Origin: Paramyrothecium sp. XJ0827
Taxonomy: Eukaryota > Ascomycota > Sordariomycetes > Hypocreales > Stachybotryaceae
NCBI GenBank assembly: GCA_020881915.1
Contig: JAJFPB010000001.1
Location: 2,728,001 to 2,792,000, forward strand
Length of the DNA stretch: 64,000 nucleotides
Direction: 5' to 3'
Both the position numbers and the translations under genes were made by a program. Each line of letters starts with the position of its first letter. Positions within the stretch are counted from its first letter, which is position 1. Positions 10,712 through 23,379 of the stretch are shown piece after piece. The notes below the pieces were generated by a model that was given only the letters and a program-made list of their open reading frames with translations, had not been told where the DNA came from and made no database searches.

Positions 10712-12502
10712 ATGTTTTTATTGGACTATTTGAATCACCGCCGAGATGTGTAAGTTTCCTTACCTTGGCATAGTCCACTGGCCTGGCCTTCAGCTTACAC
10801 GACCATAAGTCGGCTTAAACAAGATGAGCGTGCGAGCCGCATACGCGCCCTGACAGCCTATCACGCTCCTTTCAGTGTCATAGACCGTGAGACGGTCAAC
10901 AAGCCTATCCAGGAGCTAGTTCAAGAAGTTCACAAAGACCCAAGTAGGGCATCGGAGATTCTCAACACATATGGCAAAGTGGCAGTGAAAGCGCATGAAA
11001 AGACAAATTGCTTAACAGAGGTGATGATCACCTCGGCAGAGCGCTGGGTACAAGACGGTTCTGTGAACCTGAAGGGCCCTCTTGCCGGAATTCCCGTGAG
11101 CTTGAAGGACACGATAGAGGTTGCAGGCTACGACACATCCGTCGGGTACAGCAGAAACGTTGGCAACGCAACTCCGCATGATGGACCCATTGCAAGGCTT
11201 CTCAAAGACGCTGGGGCTGTGCCTTACGTCAAAACCAACGTTCCCATCACCCTACTGAGCTTTGAGTCCGCCAATGATTTATGGGGCCGAAGCACCAACC
11301 CGTACAACCCCAAGTACACCCCCGGAGGATCAACTGGAGGAGAGGGTGCTCTGCTCGCCCTCGGAGGGCGTATTGGCATTGGCAGCGATGTGGCTGGTAG
11401 CGTGAGGTGCCCTGCTCATTTCTCTGGCATTTACTCGCTGCGATGCTCCATCGGCCGATGGCCCAAGACTGGAATTCAAACTAGCATGCCTGGTCAAGAA
11501 GGCGTGCAGTCCGTCTTCAGTCCTATGACTCGCACTCTGAACGATTTGACCTACTTTACTCGTTCGGTGCTTCAGATGCAGCCATGGAAGTACGATTTCT
11601 CCTGCCACCCCTTGGAGTGGCGGACTGAGGTTGAGAAGGAGTATCTAGAGAAACCGTCGCTCAAAGTGGGCATCATGCGCACGGATGGAGTGGTTGATCC
11701 GAGCCCTGCTTGCAGACGGGCTCTGGAGATGACCGAGGCTGCTCTTCGACGAGCCGGCCACGAGATTGTCGAGGTTGATCCTCCGTCGCCCTACGAAGGT
11801 TTGGTGATTGCCTCCCAGCTTCTGAACAGTGATGGCGTGGCCATGAGCAAGTCTTTCTTCCGATGGGGCGAGACAAACGATCGCGGAGTGAGGCAGATGA
11901 GGTTTTACATGAAGTTGCCTCGGCCTATCAAATATCTGTACTATCTCTGGGTCAAGTACGTTCGCGGGGATGCCATATGGGCCGGGCTACTCCGTGATTT
12001 CCATCCCAAGACTAGCTATGAGTCATGGAAACTGGTCGCCAGAAGAGAAGCGTACAAGCGCAAGTGGTTCGACTGGTGGAATCAGGCCAACGTCGACTGC
12101 CTTCTCACCCCGCCAAACGCGACGCCTGCCGTGCCTCATGGTGGGATGCACGACGCTGTCAGCAGCTGCGGATACACTTTTCTATTTAACCTTGTAAGTG
12201 AATGAGACGTCCGCCGTCAGACATCAACTAACCGAGTGTAGATCGACTACACAGCTGGTGTAATGCCCGTGACGCATGTAGACAAGGCCAAGGACTCTCT
12301 GCCGTCTACTTTCAACATCAAGAAGCTAAACGGCGTGGCACAAGGGGCTTACAAGCTTTACGATGCCAAGTCAATGCACGGCCTGCCAGTTGGTGTCCAG
12401 GTCGTGGGCAAGCGTCTGGAGGAGGAGAAGATCTTGACTATCATGAAGAGAATTGAAGATGCCCTGGGAGATGAGAAGTTCAAACTCTTGGAGATCGACT
12501 GA
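10712..12502 (+). CDS. Amidase signature (AS) family hydrolase, fungal acetamidase/general amidase type
   Basis: Predicted 560-aa cytosolic amidase that would hydrolyse a small amide to acid and ammonia; the natural substrate is unknown. Three exons: 10712-10749, 10810-12193 and 12242-12502, with introns of 60 and 48 nt. The small first exon (MFLLDYLNHRRD) is joined by a GTAAGT donor to an AAG acceptor, giving the family-typical continuation RLKQDERASRI. The Ser-cisSer-Lys triad is present: Lys about 112 in GIPVSLKDT, cis-Ser about 187 in PGGSTGGEGAL and nucleophile Ser about 210 in GSDVAGSVRCP. The signature has Thr in place of the usual second Ser of GGSSGG, and Ala for the first Gly of the DIGGS block, both mild changes. 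C-terminal block GLPVGVQVVGKRLEEE is standard. It is followed 319 bp later by a methyltransferase on the same strand. Confidence 0.92.
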
Positions 12503-12820
12503 TAATTTAAGATCGAATTACGCTACGAAGATACTAGCACGTAAACATATAGCCTATAATCTGTTTTCACCGAGCATTCTTCAATGTTGTTTAACGATTC
12601 ATATGCTGTTCACCAGAGTTGGTGATACAGCTGAACTAGTAACGCTCCGATATCGGCGCGGTGCAACAGATGCATGCCACCGTGTAAGTCTACAATCAAT
12701 GGAGCCCGAATTCTATAAAGAGTTCAAGGACTGCTTGATCGAAGAATATTGCCATCCAATTCTAACACTGCTCCTCCGTCGGTGACTCGTGAACACATCC
12801 TTTTCATGAACCTAGCAAAC
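12503..12820. other. Short intergenic region
   Basis: 318 bp between the amidase stop and the methyltransferase start, same strand. No promoter element could be assigned. Confidence 0.45.
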
Positions 12821-13824
12821 ATGGCCCAAACGAAGGACAACTGGAGTTCAGCTGTATTACGTCTCCTGCACAACACAACTCAGAATCTTCACATCAAGCT
12901 TCTAACTGCTATTGCACTATAGGATTACCAGCACTCTGCTTCCTTTGTCCCAAAACTGGCAGGGAAAGTGGTACAATGGTTGGATTTGAATAAGGACGAC
13001 GTAGTTCTGGATATTGGCTGTGGCGGTTAGTTCATGTGAGGTGACGCGCTACGGGATGATTCTGACACTGTTCTTAGATGGAGTGTTAGACTTGGAGTTC
13101 TCCAAAATCCTTGCTCAAGGAACCGGGTCTCTGCACGGGATTGACAGCTCTGCTTCGATGATCCAATCAGCCCGAGAGCTCTGCAACGATAGGCCAAACT
13201 GCTCCTTTGAAGGTGCGAGTCCCTGTATTGACGCTCTTTCCTTGGGTAGGCTCACTCACACTGCTCTTCACAGTGCTTGATGCCACAAAATTGACATCGA
13301 ACATCGCCCTCCAGCAAGGAACTTACACCAAACTATTCTCTAATGCCGCTCTGCACTGGATCCTTCGTGAACCCTCATCACACACTCCCTTTTTTGCCGC
13401 CGCTTACGCTGCATTGCAACCTGGTGGTACGTTTGCCCTAGAGATGGGCGGCCTCGGCAACGTCGCGGAGATGCGAACCGCGCTGCTCATGGCAACGGCG
13501 AGACACATCGGTCTGGACGCAGCCAAGGCGGCTGATCCTTGGTTCTTCCCCGACGAGGACTGGATCCGCTCCCAACTGGAGAGCGCTGGTTTCCGGGTCG
13601 ACCGAGTAGAGCGCGAGTGGCGGCCTACCAAGGCAGACAAAGGCGGTGTCGAAGGTTGGGTCAGGCTGATGGGCCGCCAGTTTCTGGACGCAGTGCCGGA
13701 TCATGCGAAGAGAGAACTTGCGGTTGAAGAGGCTACCGCGGTGCTCAGGGAGGTGTGCAAGAATCCAAGTGGAGGAGAAATGATTTCATATGTGAGGCTA
13801 CGATGCGTCGCTACGAAGGTTTGA
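12821..13824 (+). CDS. Class I SAM-dependent methyltransferase (trans-aconitate methyltransferase-like)
   Basis: Predicted 273-aa methyltransferase in four exons: 12821-12853, 12923-13025, 13078-13212 and 13274-13824, with introns of 69, 52 and 61 nt. All joins restore a continuous family match. Motif I reads VVLDIGCGDG (residues about 38-47), the acidic loop is HGIDSSASMIQSAR, followed by FEVLDAT, the active-site-region block KLFSNAALHWI and the post-motif ALQPGGTFALEMGG. The HW pair in NAALHWI and the overall length match fungal trans-aconitate-methyltransferase-like enzymes, but the acceptor is not shown by the sequence. One donor is GTTAGT, slightly off consensus. Family assignment is firm; substrate is not. 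Confidence 0.9.
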
Positions 13825-14370
13825 TGCGGAGAGGAAATGCATGGGTAACCCGCGAGAGTTCTCTCCAGTAAGTATCGTTCTACTTGGTGCGTTTCACACC
13901 GTATGATGCAAGTGGGGAGTGCTGCAAATAGCGAGGCTTATCGTTATTGAACATAGGCCAGAGCAGTTATATGCTGAAGCACGGTAAATGGACTCCAGGA
14001 AATTGAAGATGGCATTTTAGAAAGTCCGTGTTCGAGGAATCACGACAAATGATAGCTGGTACCTGGGCTTAGTCATTGCTGTAGGTTCTCGAAATTTCGA
14101 GCCTGGCAGACTGAATAGCACAAGTCGCCAACGGTGTATTACCGAGCAAAACACCCACCCGACTAAGTGGCAGCTACAATATCAGGCAGCACCTGATACG
14201 TCAGGATTTCCCTCTCTTTAACCTCTTGGACATCTGTCTTGAGCCACTTTGTAGAGAGCACCACGGTCTGTGATCTGAGAGCAACGTCTGGCGTTTTTTT
14301 CTTTGCAACGGTGTTTGTACACTTTCCTGTTCCTTTCTTGCCTCACCTACAGCCCTGTCTCCTATCCAGG
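13825..14370. other. Intergenic region
   Basis: 546 bp between the methyltransferase and WSS1, same strand; presumed terminator plus WSS1 promoter. Pyrimidine-rich around 14280-14370, as common before fungal starts. No other element recognised. Confidence 0.45.
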
Positions 14371-15658
14371 ATGCAGGAACACGATCCGTTGGTGCTATCA
14401 TATGTGCACCTTGCTCACTTCCCCCGAGCAAATGAGGCCCTACATAGTCTAAAGAAGGTCGCTTCTCTCGTGAAGCCAATCATGCGAGCTCGAGGTTGGA
14501 AAGTTAGGGAACTTGCCGAGTTCTATCCCGAGCAGGCCAATCTACTTGGTACGTCTCCGACAACTCGTCTATTCGAGTGGCCTGCTTACCCTTGTAGGCT
14601 TAAATGTGAACAGGGGAATGAAGATATGTTTGCGGCTTAGATACCCCACGGATCGCAATCAGTTCATGCCTATAGAAAATGTAATCGACACGATGCTGCA
14701 TGAGCTTGCACATAACGTTCACGGCCCGCACGATGCCAAGTTTCACGCACTCTGGGATCAGCTACGAGACGAGCACCAGGGACTGGTCATGAAGGGATAC
14801 ACCGGAGAGGGCTTCTTGTCAGAGGGTCGACGTTTAGGTGGGCGCAACCTGCCCAGTCGCGAGATACGCCGTGTCGCACGCGAAGCAGCCGAGAAGCGGC
14901 GTAATGGCCCCATAGGAACTGGACATGGCCAACGCCTAGGTGGTGCCGCTCCTCGTCCAGGCCAAGACATCCGCAAGGTTATCGTGAACGCCGTCGAGAG
15001 ACGGAACACGACACTCAGAGGATGCGCTACAGACAAGCTCAGCGACTCCGAGATTCGAAGGATTGCGGACACGGCGACAAGGACTGGCTTTCGCACACAA
15101 GCTGAAGAGGATGAGGCGAACGAAGCGGCTATCGCCCAGGCAATGTGGGAACTTGTTCAGGAAGACGAACAGGCCAAATACGGCACATCGTATATCCCCC
15201 CTACCGTGGCGAACCCAACAGGTAACGGCGGTGGTTCCGTCATGGCAACGGAGGCTGGACCAAGTCGGCTTGTATCTAATGGAAATTCTGGCACCAGCAG
15301 GGTGGGAAACCGTCAGAATGACGAGACGGACAGGTGGGTGTGTGAGACATGCACTCTGCACAACCCTTTCAACTTTCTTTGCTGCGATGCCTGCGGAGCG
15401 GAAAAAGCCGAGCAGCCTCCCAAACTTCCTGCTCGAGATACTCGTCCGAAACTGCCGACTGTCATGCCGACCGACTCGACAAGCATCGACTTGACAGGGA
15501 GTGAGTCGTCCCCAGCCAGACGTAGCAAGGCGAATGCGTCACGGCAAGTTGCAGCGATTGCACCGCAAACGTGGCGCTGCACATTCTGCGGGACGGATAT
15601 GGAGCGGAAGTGGTGGACATGCTCAACCTGCGGGTTGATGAAAGACAACTCACGATGA
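14371..15658 (+). CDS. WSS1: WLM-domain metalloprotease Wss1 (DNA-protein crosslink repair)
   Basis: Predicted 412-aa SprT-like/WLM-domain protease. Members of this family cleave proteins covalently trapped on DNA, working with SUMO and Cdc48 in the nucleus. Two exons, 14371-14548 and 14598-15658, with a 49-nt intron (GTACGT to TAG). The zinc-binding active site HELAHNVHGPHDAKF has His94 and Glu95. A RanBP2-type zinc finger follows near residues 305-330 (WVCETCTLHNPFNFLCCDAC), then a SUMO-interacting-type hydrophobic/acidic stretch SIDLTGSES near 355, and a second Cys4 finger near 385-405 (RCTFCGTDMERKWWTCSTCG). The repeated RRLGG and QRLGG motifs after the protease domain resemble SHP-type Cdc48-binding boxes; that is inference. 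The ATG lies directly before the conserved N-terminal block and is in frame across the intron. Confidence 0.94.
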
Positions 15659-18600
15659 TGCCGGGCGGACCCTGCAGATGGAGTTGAGGAGGAATGACGA
15701 TTTAGCCACGCACTAGACCATGGACCCTGCTTCTTGGCCATGGGTGAAATGACTTCATCGTGCGTAGGTAAAAACACGATGGGGGCGTTGAAGCAGAGGA
15801 AACCATCGTCATCGTCAGCCGTGGAGGGCGGGTCCCTGAAAGGGGGGGCCTCCCATGGGCAAAACGCATTGGGTTTTTGGCAAAGAAATGACGTTGCGCT
15901 CCATGGCTCTAACCAGCTAGGAGGGCTTCGGGCCTGGCGCCGATCGAATTTGGACGTGATCGGCGATGGGCGGGGCTCTGAACGACACCCCCTAGCCACC
16001 CTGGCCGCGACATGGCACGGCGAAAGGTACAGGGAGGTACAAGCATGTCTTTCCCTGTCAGAGACGACGATCATTATCGAGCATCATGTCGGTGACAGCT
16101 GGCTGGGCTAAGGCGGCATGGCGGGCTGTGGTTTGTCAAAATCACTGCATGGGTGATTGGAACAGGAGGGACGAACCGGGGTTTGCTTACAGTCGAGCGA
16201 GTTCGCAAGACCAGACGGAGCGGGGCTAGGGTCCGCCAAGCGACGAGTTTACAATGCATAGCGGTTTAGGTCCTGTCGGCGTATGCAGAAGATCGGGATT
16301 CTCACAATCCGATCTTGAATGATGCATGAAGTGCGAATTCCACCCAAGCCTTTGCCCATTCGCTGCCCACCGGCGGGTGCACGTTGGCAGCGATGCCGCC
16401 GTCGCGAGTCCGGCACCTGAGCAGCATGCGCAGAAAAATGGCATTGCTCATGGTCGCATGTACTTTAATTGGAATCACGAGGAGGAGAATTTATATGACT
16501 CGTTGCATGGATGATCTGTTGCTGAACTTGTCAATGCCAAAATTGTGCGCCCATGTGCAATCAGCCTCGGCGAACCCCTCCTTTCAGTGGCCGCCGGGGA
16601 GTCATTCCACAACACCTTTCGGCCGAACCAAGACCTTGGGCGGAGTCGAAGAGCTGGCTTTTGTTTCGAAGGCATGGACAATTCAACACATGTCTTCTCT
16701 CAAAGGCGGGGGAAATGGTTGATCTCCCGTTGCTTTTAAAGGCGTGTGTTGGTGCGCGCCCAATACTCACAGAGACACTGTACCACCTAAACTAGCCCAG
16801 AGCTGGAAGTCTACCTTTTTTTTTTTGACTGCTTAATACGAGCATGAGCAGTGAATTAGCAAGCCATGCGCTGGATAGATTAATATGACCTTCCTACAAG
16901 GAAATGCCTGTCGCTCACGAGGTCTGCTCAAGCATCAATGAAATGCTGCAGCTGCAGCTGCAGCTGCAGCGTGGTGCACGTTGTGCTTATCGCAGAGAGC
17001 GTGATTCTCAGCTGCCGCTCGCCTCTTTTCCCATCCGGATCTCTTTCCGCGACCGCAATTGTAACGCATGTATGTGGTGCTACTCCTGTTGCGGCCTCGC
17101 ACGAACGGCCACAGAGACACTCCGCCGCGCTGATGGTGTCAAAAAAGATCGGCTGGCGGGCTCCAGACGTGGTCTAGACTGCCTCTTCCAAGGACACTAC
17201 TGTGCTATGGAGGGGCGGTCGGCTCGTAATGATTGGATTTCTGGATACCCCCCATCGGTCTTGGCATCTTGCTTGCCGAAAAGCGAGATACAAGGCCAAG
17301 GCATGTTTGGGTGATCACACGTTTCCAGCAGCCGTTGCCGCACGTTTGCCAACTGCGGGTTGAGAGAGTGGGGGAGAGAGAATCGAAGAAACATTTGTAG
17401 TACAGAGCAAGGGGTGCAGAAATCGGTGTGCCCAAGTCTGTGGTTCGATGGGCGTGACCGCGATATTCACACGGGCCACGTACTCTGTACGTCTGCATTA
17501 TGCTGGACGAGTTGGAATCACAAATCATCCGCGGTCAGATACGGTACCTTCAGTGGAGCCAACCACCCATGCCAAAGCACCTGCAGATACTTTCTGCAGC
17601 CTCCCCTGCCGGGCGATGCGCGATGTGCCCCCGAGGTAACCTCAGGTCCCGCTGGTTGTTCCGCTGCAGTCACTTTGCCATCCAGCCAGGGAGCGAGGAA
17701 ACCAAAAAACCGTTTTGGCCTTGCCAAATCCGTCCCGCGAGGCGCATTTGTACTTTGGCAAGCCAATGCCGCTTATCTCAACATCGAGGTTTCGTGCATT
17801 GCCATCACGCGCATGATAGAATAGAACAAACAGAAACAGAACAGAGCATAACAGCAAGCTCTGCCCCAGGGCTCGCCCAGGGTTAGGGGACAGACCACGA
17901 CCCTTGTCGGGTTTTGATCAGACCGTGCATCGCGGTGAGAAAAGGCATTATTTGCACTACTTGGCAAGATTCTGGCCGATCAGGCACCTCCTCAAGGATC
18001 CGGGTTGTATCTCGCTTTGGGGGGGTGCCCCATCTTTCGCCCGTCTCCACGAGTACATCCGGTACCTGCGGATACCTGCGCATCCAGACCAAGATCTCAT
18101 CCACTTAAACTCCCCTCCAGCGCTGTGTTTCCCCGTTTCCTGCCTATCATCCGCGGCCTTCTTGTTTCCTTTTTCCTCTTCACCGCGTAAGCACAGCTCA
18201 ACTGCGCATCGGGGTCGGTGGAGACCTGTCCAAACCTCATCTGGGTCACCGTGTCCGTCACAAACTAATTTGGCAACGGGGGTTTATGCCTGGCTGGATA
18301 GTCTTGGTAGGTACCCAATACCGACGCTGTTCCCGTCCTGTCAGGTCAAGGCAAACCCCATATCCAAAGAACACGACCAAGAGTGAGTGAGACGAGACAA
18401 ACCCAAGCAAAGACACTGCCGTACCGTGCGCTACCTTACTAGGGGACCCTTTGTTCACTCACGCCCCTCCCCCCTACTCAATTCCCCTGGGTCCCCCGCT
18501 CCTTGGCCACCCAGGCCCCTCAGCTCCAAAAAATTCAGTGGCTCTCTTTTTTCAGGGTCCCAATTCTCAACCATCGCCGTGTCTCGCATTTGCGATTCTG

Positions 18601-19113
18601 TTTCTGTCGAGCTTGTCTCTGAACCGCCTCCCCACGAGTCGGATTTTGACCGAGCAATTGTGTCGTCAATCCTCGACAATCCGCCTTTGGGCCACTACCC
18701 CGTCTACTTGCGCTTCGCACGGAAAGTCATCTCCCGCCGCTTCACTGCCTTATACCTGGCCGTCCCCAAAGTCTAACCAGTGGAGCCGGGGGTCCGATCT
18801 ACACCACCTGCTTGGGTTGCGGAGACAAGAGCAAATCGACGAATCCAGGCCCCGCGCCATGGTTAACACCCAGTGTTTTCAGATTCCGGAGTTTCACTAG
18901 CTCTTTCGCCTGCTCGCCTCCCCTCACCTGCACCGGTCCCTCTAATTCTTCCCATTTCTTGACCCTTTCCTTATTCCCGCCTGTCAGTCTTTCTATTGGC
19001 ACGCAGTTTCATCTACTGTTGTTGTGCCAGGGCTGCCTTTCCTTGCCTGGCTGCTGTCAGTTTGCCGGCGGGCTCTGTCGTCGCTCTCCTCTCCTATGTG
19101 ATCCCAACCCGAC
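15659..19113. other. Large gene-free upstream region of the hybrid histidine kinase
   Basis: 3.45 kb without a supportable gene. It holds a (CTGCAG)n-like run at 16943-16970, a poly-T run at about 16817-16826 and, from about 17900 to 19110, a strongly pyrimidine-rich stretch that is likely the promoter and long 5' leader of the kinase. The longest open frames here lack domains and overlap one another. A long leader is typical of fungal regulatory genes. Confidence 0.45.
16943..16970. repeat. GCTGCA hexamer microsatellite
   Basis: Four consecutive CTGCAG/CAGCTG-type hexamers in an otherwise featureless spacer. The unit is self-complementary, so the run could form a hairpin. No function is implied. 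Confidence 0.85.
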
Positions 19114-22100
19114 ATGATATTCCCCGAACAACATCGCGCAAGCAGTCGTCCTCGTGCTTTTAGGCCACTCAACGCTGCTCAAGATGCGACCACCGATGGG
19201 CTGGGAGAGCTCCCCGATGGGCTCACGACTCCCTCAGACCTTCCAATGGATGCCTCCGCGCGACCTCAGTTGATTACCACCGAGCAAACGCCCCCCAATT
19301 CGACTCCTCTCTCTCTCGGTGGAGGCCGCTTTCTTCGAGAGCAGCTCGGCATATCCAAGGGAGGCTCACGCTCAGCTTCGCAAAGTCCCTTCCGTCTATC
19401 AATGCCATCTATTTCTCCCGGGCAGCTGGCCTTTTCTGCCATGCAGTATCTGCCAATGCCAATCATTGTTCTCAACAACTTGAAGACGGTTGTTCTTGCC
19501 AACGAGGCCATGGGAAGGCTGCTGGGAATTGTTTCGCACGATCCTGATGAGAATGACAATGACTTCGACACCATTGATAGACTGCGCGGCCAATCCTTGT
19601 CCCAGGTTGGAATCGACATGCTGCAAGACGGTCGTCCGGTCTGGGTCACATGGGAAGTCTTTCTCGATACCCTCGTCGACGACATGAAGGCCCGCCCTCC
19701 TTCAGCAAATGCTCCACAACCATCGTCGGATGGCGGAGATGCGACCCCGACGGCCAAGAGTATACCCGTACCTCCTGTAGACCACGTCAGCTCAGGCGGC
19801 CGTCGAGGCCAAGACTCAGTCGTCGAGGTAGTTATTTCGCGTAAGGATATGGGCAGATCGGCTTTTGATGGTCGCGCAAGAGCGAAGGATCCAAATCATC
19901 AAGCCTTTGCCAAGATGATCATTACCATCTGGGAGCTTGAAGAGAGTCAATACTTCTTCACGTTGACCTTTACAAGTACCCTGTCAACCGCGCAATCCGT
20001 TGCGAGAAGGTCGATTCCTCGACCCGCTAACCTTGAGGCCGCTGATCGCAAAACAATCAGCAGTTCAAATCCGTCATCTGTGGCATCGAGTCGAGACTCC
20101 GGCTCGCCTTCTTTCTACAGCCCTGGTATTGTGACGATGTCTTCAAGTCCATTTCCCCCTATGGGTCCACCATCCGTTTCCGCTTACTCTAGCACACCCT
20201 CGCTCTTGCAGAAGATGATTTTGATGAAGGACGCACTGCTCGACAACACTGAGATGCCCATCGTGGCCATGTGGAAGGACGGAAGCGTAACTGTGCCGAA
20301 TAAGGCGGCCCGAAGGATCTTCTACAAAGGAGCGAGTATCGATTCCTCCAACGATGGCTTTGACCTTATTGAACATTGGCAACTATGGGACGATGACTTT
20401 TCTCGGCGGCTAGACCTGTCTGAATATCCCATCACCAAGCTCATCAAGACCGAGACACCATTCACCAGCATTCGCGTCGGTATGTATGATAACAACGGAA
20501 AGAAAATCATTTACGATATCCTGGGCGAGGCGATCCGCGACGACACGACAGGGGAATTTCTTGCCGGGGTTGTCACCGGACGAGATGTCACGGCGGTGAC
20601 CAAGGAAATCACTCAGATCAAGGAACGCGACGAGGAACGCTTCAAACTCATATGCGATACAATGCCCCAGTTCGTCTGGACAGCGACCCCAGACGGCCAG
20701 CACGACTTTTTCAATACCCGATGGTACTCATACACAGGCCTCAGCCCAGACCATTCGTTAGGGGAGAATTGGCAAAACCCGTTTCATCCTGACGACTTGC
20801 CAGAGGCCAACGCTCGGTGGCGCCACTCTCTCAAGACAGGTCTACCGTACTCAACGGAATACCGCTGTCGCAGTAAGGAGGGCGAGTGGAGATGGTTCTT
20901 GGGACGCGCTCTAGCTATTCGAAACAAGCAGACTGGTGCTATAGAAAAGTGGTTTGGTACGTTTAAATTTGGCGGCGATTTGCTTCTCCTTCTAATGCTC
21001 GATGCCACAGGAACCTGCACAGATGTGCACGAAAACATCGAGACCAAGTTGACTGCAAAGCGTACACGACAGCAACTTCTCAGCGTCCTCGCCCATTCGC
21101 ACGTGACAATATTCACTGTCGATACGAAACGACGAGTCAGTATGTTAGAAGGCGCCTTGATTTGGAACAATACATGGGACGATCAGGATGGCAATCGATG
21201 GTACATTGGCGAGAACATGACCGCCGTCTTCAGCCGCTTAACCGAACACTCGCCTCCTGACGATTGCCCTGAATGGCTTCTGCCCATTGAGGACATGCTC
21301 GAGGGTAGAGATACCGATGATGTTGTCGAACATGGAATCGGTGCGGCTTTCTTATTGCGTCCACATACCTGTCAGACGACCTAACTAACCGCTCATAGGG
21401 AATCGGTGGTGCCGTACAAGATTCTTACCTATGCACGGCAAGAAAGCCCAACATGGCAAATCAACATCCGAGATCTGCATTGAGGGCGTTATCGGTGTGA
21501 TTATGGACATCACTGAGCTGAAAGCGCGAGGGGAAGCCTTGCAGAAGCAATCCAAGGAGAAACGCAAGGCAATCGCTAACGAAGCAGCTGCTAAAGAAGC
21601 AAACCGTCTCAAAAGTCAATTTCTTGCAAACATGTCACATGAGATCCGCACACCGATCACAGGCGTTATCGGTATGGCCGATTTGCTAAGCGGAATGGAT
21701 CTGAACGAAGAACAACGAGAATATGTCGATAACATTCAGACTTCCGCTTCTTCACTCTTAACGGTGATCAACGACATCCTTGATTTTTCGAAGGTCGAAT
21801 CTGGCCGTTTGGATATCGAGGAAGTTCAGTTCTCGCTCTCTGTCGTCGTCAAGGATGTTGTTCGAATGCTGCAGTTTGCAGTGACGAGAAAGAGCCTGGA
21901 CTTTCGATCAGATATTGGAGATGACATCGAAAACGAGCTGGTCGTTATGGGCGACCCGGGTCGCCTACGACAAATCATCACGAACCTTCTCACGAACAGC
22001 ATCAAATTTACAAATGAAGGATACGTCAGGTTTTCCGCCGTCAAGGAGACGGAGACTTCAGAATCCGTTGTCGTCAGATTCGTGGTGGAAGATACCGGAA

Positions 22101-23379
22101 TCGGTATTCAGGAGGACGTTCGGAAAAAGCTCTTTCAGCCGTTCAGCCAGGGGGATGCTTCTACAGCTCGCCGGTTCGGCGGTACTGGATTAGGTCTCAC
22201 CATTTGCAAGAACCTGTTGGAGTTGATGCACGGTCGTATTACCTTGGAGTCGAATGCCGGCAGCGGAACTACAGTCACATTTTGGATCACGTTCAACAAA
22301 CCGAATGGCAGCCAGGAGCCGAGCTTGGTACAAGCAGGAGCTATACCAGATCGGTTACAATCCGAGTTGAGTTTATCGTGTAACAGCTCGGAGCACGAGC
22401 CAATAGTCACTTCTCCGGCAACTTCTGATGCTACGCCGGCTGGCATGCTCCGTCAACGTGCTTCGAGATCTATGCCTGACGGGGATTTGGAGCTCTCGAA
22501 AGCAGAACGAGCCAAACTCCATGTGCTAGTAGTGGAGGACAAGTAAGTTTTCCGGGCTTTGAGCAGGTACGCTTGATACTTACGATTCCCAGTGCGATCA
22601 ATCAGAAGATCGCTACCAAAACCATTAGTAAACTAGGCTTCGACGTGACAGCCGCATGGAATGGTAAAGAAGCGCTGGAGTACATAATTAGTGCCTCAAA
22701 GGGCCAGCGCAGGAAGCCCGATATCATTCTGATGGACGTCCAGATGCCCGTCATTGACGGATACAAATGCACTCATCTGCTGCGACACCATATGCCCTAC
22801 AAAAATTACATTCGGGATGTGCCCATCGTGGCTATGACGGCATCTGCCATTCAGGGTGACCGTGAAAAGTGCACCAAGGCTGGCATGGACGACTACCTCG
22901 CCAAACCTGTTACGATGACCATATTGGAGAAGATGCTGGTGCGGTGGTGTACAAATAGGGGCCTTGTGAACAGGCGATCGACTGCACCGTCTAGCTCGGA
23001 TTGTTCGGAACTCAGCGAGAACTGCGACAATGCGGACATTCCACACGTCGGCATAGAGGAGGTAGACGTTCGAGCGGCAGACCGCGACGGTGACGAGTTG
23101 CACAACAGCCCAGTGACACCCCGGCCCTTGACCACCAACGGGCAGCCCGAAATATCGCCTTTCGACGTGCCCGAAGGCTCCGAATTGGCACTGCAGGTTC
23201 AACGGGCAGAAGGCGAAGAGGAATGGGCGAGTATGCTCCAGGAAACGAAACTCATCGACGCAGCTGGCGGTCCGAGCAATTTCCGAAGCAGTTCATTCCA
23301 GGGACAAAATGCCGGAGAGGCGCTGACTGAGGCCAATGTCAACAAGTTACCAGATGAGCGGCAACAGTCGCGCGTGTGA
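19114..23379 (+). CDS. PAS-domain hybrid histidine kinase
   Basis: Predicted 1367-aa two-component sensor kinase that would autophosphorylate on His and pass phosphate to its own receiver and then to an Ypd1-type phosphotransfer protein. Four exons: 19114-20956, 21011-21340, 21399-22542 and 22593-23379. The N-terminus is disordered, then come PAS-like modules (clearest at about residues 505-625, DTMPQFVWTATPDG to EKWFGTCTDVHE), a helical linker, the H-box NMSHEIRTPITG (His about 805), N-box ITNLLTNSIKFTNEG, G1 VEDTGIGI, F-box FQPFSQ and G2 FGGTGLGL. The receiver has the acceptor Asp about 1154 in IILMDVQMPVIDGY, Thr in AMTASA and Lys in YLAKP. All catalytic residues are present. Intron 1 (20957-21010, 54 nt) is a multiple of three and has no stop, so it is easily misread as coding; splicing it gives the better PAS/PAC ending. 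The ligand and fungal kinase group are not assigned. Confidence 0.93.

Noticed and set aside
15313..16074. 253-codon open frame on the minus strand
   Set aside because: It overlaps the zinc-finger exon of WSS1 on the opposite strand, has no domain and looks like an antisense shadow.
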